DNA of 21,200 nucleotides from the NCBI RefSeq assembly GCF_000611645.1, contig NW_014012901.1:1-21200 (forward strand). Direction: 5' to 3'. Positions 18,727-21,200 of the stretch are shown here, in pieces. This DNA is from Monoraphidium neglectum (lineage: Eukaryota > Chlorophyta > Chlorophyceae > Sphaeropleales > Selenastraceae). The stretch's first letter is position 1; every line of letters starts with the position of its first letter. Made by a program: the position numbers and the translations under genes. The notes under the pieces were generated by a model. That model was not told the origin of the DNA. It saw nothing but the letters and a program-made list of their open reading frames with translations, and searched no databases.

Positions 18727-19552
18727 CGCGAGTGTTGCCAGGAGAAAGGCAGGTCTGGGCAACGGCCGTTCCGTCTGGCAGGCTGCAACAGGGATCGGAC
18801 CCGACCCATAGCGCTGTCTCAGCGCCGCCTGTTGGCACGTGCATTTGACATCTGACATGGTGGTTGAAATTCGTGCGTGTTGCCTCGTGTACAGACACGT
18901 TTCATTGTGCATGTAAACAGGGAGGACGCTGGTTGGGCCACAACAGCAGGAGGCCATGTCCTCCTACAGGCTGGCAGCAGCCGCGTCCACGCTCGAGAGC
19001 AGCGGGTGCGGGAATGCTGTCATAAGCGTTTCAGTCCAGGCCCGGCCGCCCCGACCGCGGCTGGGCTGCTTGGGAAAAGCTGGCCGTTGATATGTAGCCG
19101 TTGCTGTCGCATGCAAAGATTCTGGGGTACCCACATACCCCTTCAAGCACCGCCATGCGCATCGTCCTGTATCATTGCATACCAGAAGGCATGGGTCATT
19201 GGTCTGCACCCAGCAACAGTGCTGCACTTTCTTTCCGATGACGTCGCAATTGCAATTCAAAACGCTATGCAAAGCGCTGAGGACTGGCATCCCGCAGGCT
19301 CTCAAGACTTCATGTTGCAGTTTTTGTGGCGCATCGGTGCTACTTGCGCCGCGATAAGCGCACGTCACAAGAAATGCCAGCGGAAGGCAGAGACACTCGT
19401 GGCACCGGACGCCGCCCCGACAGCGACACATACATCTGGCGCATGCGGCAAACAATTGCATCGACACTGCGTTCAGTATAGACCTGGATGCGACCACAAG
19501 CACCTTCTCGCAGACGTATACACGAGCAGCAGTGCAGCAACAGCAGCAAAAT
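18727..19552. other. 3' UTR of the LTPVR-motif gene and upstream region of SufB
   Basis: About 0.83 kb between two genes on the same strand. The first 190 bp fit a 3' UTR ending after the TGTAA at 18912. The rest should hold the SufB promoter and 5' leader. Open frames here (for example 18877-19617 on the plus strand and 18964-19746 on the minus strand) show no family motif and I take them as chance frames. Confidence 0.5.
18912..18916 (+). terminator. Probable polyadenylation signal (TGTAA) of the LTPVR-motif gene
   Basis: TGTAA about 186 bp after the stop codon at 18724-18726. Its distance supports the gene end chosen for the upstream model. Confidence 0.55.
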
Positions 19553-20630
19553 ATGCAGACACTCCGTGGGCCCACCGCGGGCCCGCATGCCGGATTCCAG
19601 AGGCGCCAGGCTCCTAAGGCAGCTACCAGGACGCGTGCGAGCCGCCAGGCACGGCTGGCAGTGCGTGCGATGAGTGCCGCTACGGAGGAGGGAGTGGTCT
19701 CCGACCCCGTTGCAGACGAGAAGCGCGACATCCAGCAGATGCTCAACCGTCCCTATAAGTATGGATTCCAGACGTTCATTGAGAGCGACACCTTTCCCAA
19801 GGGCCTCGACGAGGACGTGGTGCGGGCGATCTCGGCCAAGAAAGGGGAGCCAGACTGGATGCTGGAGTTCCGCCTAAGGGCGTTCCGCAAATGGCTGACG
19901 CTGGAGGAGCCGCGCTGGTCCGACAACCAGCACCCGGTCATCGACTTTCAGGACCTCAGCTATTACTCCCAGCCAAAGATGAAGGAGAAGAAGGCCTCCC
20001 TCGACGAGGTCGACCCCGAGCTCCTCAAGACTTTCGACAAGCTGGGCATCCCCCTCAACGAGCAGAAGCGCCTCGCCAACGTCGCCGTCGACGCCGTGTT
20101 TGACAGCGTGTCGATCGCGACCACGTTTAGGGAGGAGCTGTCCAAGGCGGGCGTCATTTTCTGCTCCATGAGCGAGGCTGTGAAGGAGTACCCCGAGCTG
20201 GTGAAGAAGTATCTCGGCAGCGTGGTGGGTGCCGCGCATCTCCAGTGCCGAGGGTTGAGCGGGCGTACAGGAGCCGGCAGGGGGCCTTTGGACGTCGGTT
20301 GCGGGCGGTTGGCAGTCTGCACAGACTGGGCCGGCTGGCGGCAGTGACCGCGCGCTGGGTGGTGTGCAGCAGCCGCATGCTGCCGCCGCACATGTACAGC
20401 AGGCGGCGCAGCCTGCGCTCCGAGCGGCCGCCACACAAACGGCAGCACGCGGCCTGACAACAACTCGCCACCCTTCTCAACCTGGGCTCATGCACGCCGC
20501 GCTGAAACCACTGCCCTCTTGCATTGATCCGCTGACTCAAAGGTTCCGGTGGCAGACAACTACTACGCAGCCCTCAACAGCGCCGTGTTCAGCGACGGGT
20601 CGTTTGTGTTTGTGCCCAAGGGCGTCCACA

Positions 20631-20667
<37 letters not shown>

Positions 20668-20683
20668 CTCGGAGACCGGGCAG
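19553..20683 (+). CDS. sufB: SufB, plastid Fe-S cluster scaffold protein (5' part, cut by right edge)
   Basis: SufB is the scaffold subunit of the SufBC2D complex, which builds Fe-S clusters in plastids. Exon 1 is 19553-20224 and exon 2 is 20543-20683; both are in phase 0 and give 271 residues. The full protein is usually about 540-560 residues, so roughly half is present. Residues 1-45 are a basic, Ser/Thr/Arg-rich transit peptide ([14 protein letters not shown]). The mature part is very typical: [79 protein letters not shown], then [20 protein letters not shown] and [17 protein letters not shown]. In the last segment most SufB proteins have Cys before PMEL/PMEI; here it is Ser (VHSPMEL). 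The acceptor of exon 2 is TCAAAG and the donor after it is GTGCGG. GTG at 19532 is in frame, but ATG 19553 is the sensible start. Confidence 0.96.
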
Positions 20684-21200
20684 GTGCGGTTTAGGAGATT
20701 GGGGGCGTATTCAGGGCAGCGCGGGTAAATCCTGGAGTGGGGCAGTGGTAGAGGAGGCGCACGGTTCGGGGGCCGGTGCAAGCGGTGGTTTGCGGGAGCG
20801 GTGGCAGCAGCATCGGCGATGGCGGGTGGCAGCGCTTAACTAGTGGATGGATGGAGCCGCGGTGGTTGGGTTGAGGTTGACACGGGCAGGCGGAGGCAGC
20901 CTGCAGTGACACCAGTCAGTGGATGTATTGTCACCAGGCAGCAGCCAGCTTGGTGCGGGCAGTTGCGCTCGGCCGGCGGAGATTTGCAGCGGCAGGGCTT
21001 TTGGGGCAGCAGTGCGATCCAGGACTTGAGGCAACTGTGCAGCTTGGGCAAGGAGACCTGACGACAACAGGCTGGCAGCAGCAATCGTGCAGCGTTCTGC
21101 AGGACTGATTGGAGTCGTATGGCGCGCTCCAAAAAATCTAACCAGCCGCAGCTTATCGGCAGAGCTTCGCCTTGCCCCCCCCTGCCTGGCTCTCTCACGC
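20684..21200 (+). other. Intron 2 of sufB, running off the right edge
   Basis: It begins with the donor GTGCGG after the ETGQ codon. I searched all frames for the expected next segment (FERTLIVADEG-like) and did not find it, so the intron is at least 517 bp. Nothing else is recognised; the open frames on both strands are chance frames. Confidence 0.7.

Noticed and set aside
18964..19746. Minus-strand open frame of 260 codons upstream of sufB
   Set aside because: It overlaps the sufB first exon and transit peptide on the other strand and shows no recognisable domain.

Overview
The window looks like nuclear DNA of a green alga (Chlorophyta, probably a Chlorella- or Coccomyxa-like trebouxiophyte). 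The evidence is GC-rich sequence, genes split into many short exons with GTGAGC, GTGCGC and GTGGGT-type donors, TGTAA polyadenylation motifs of the green-algal kind, a plant-type TTTAGGG motif, and plastid proteins with N-terminal transit peptides. There is no sign of bacterial operons, CRISPR arrays, insertion sequences or viral genes. The species call is inference.

Six genes can be supported, five with splice models I built by hand so that every exon phase agrees. Left to right: (1) a tRNA (guanine-N7)-methyltransferase (TrmB type) on the minus strand, cut by the left edge; (2) a two-exon gene on the plus strand for a 200-residue protein with two membrane segments and a WRGVW motif; (3) an eleven-exon plus-strand gene for a secreted protein of about 534 residues, spherulin-4-like with a Pro/Ala-rich tail; (4) a fifteen-exon minus-strand gene for soluble starch synthase I, 590 residues, complete; (5) an eight-exon plus-strand gene for a 549-residue, mostly disordered protein with cell-cycle-like motifs; (6) the first two exons of plastid SufB on the plus strand, cut by the right edge.

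Genes 1 and 2 are divergent, as are genes 4 and 5; the shared upstream gaps are about 0.46 kb and 0.55 kb. Genes 3 and 4 converge across about 2.5 kb with no recognisable gene. Starch synthase I and SufB act in the plastid (starch elongation; Fe-S cluster assembly), and TrmB may too. I see no common pathway: this is an ordinary nuclear neighbourhood, not a gene cluster.

The most interesting items are the secreted spherulin-4-like protein, the protein with paired LTPVR motifs, the two-membrane-segment WRGVW protein, and a Cys-to-Ser change in a conserved SufB segment. Splice sites were chosen by phase, donor/acceptor quality and family similarity, and have no transcript support.
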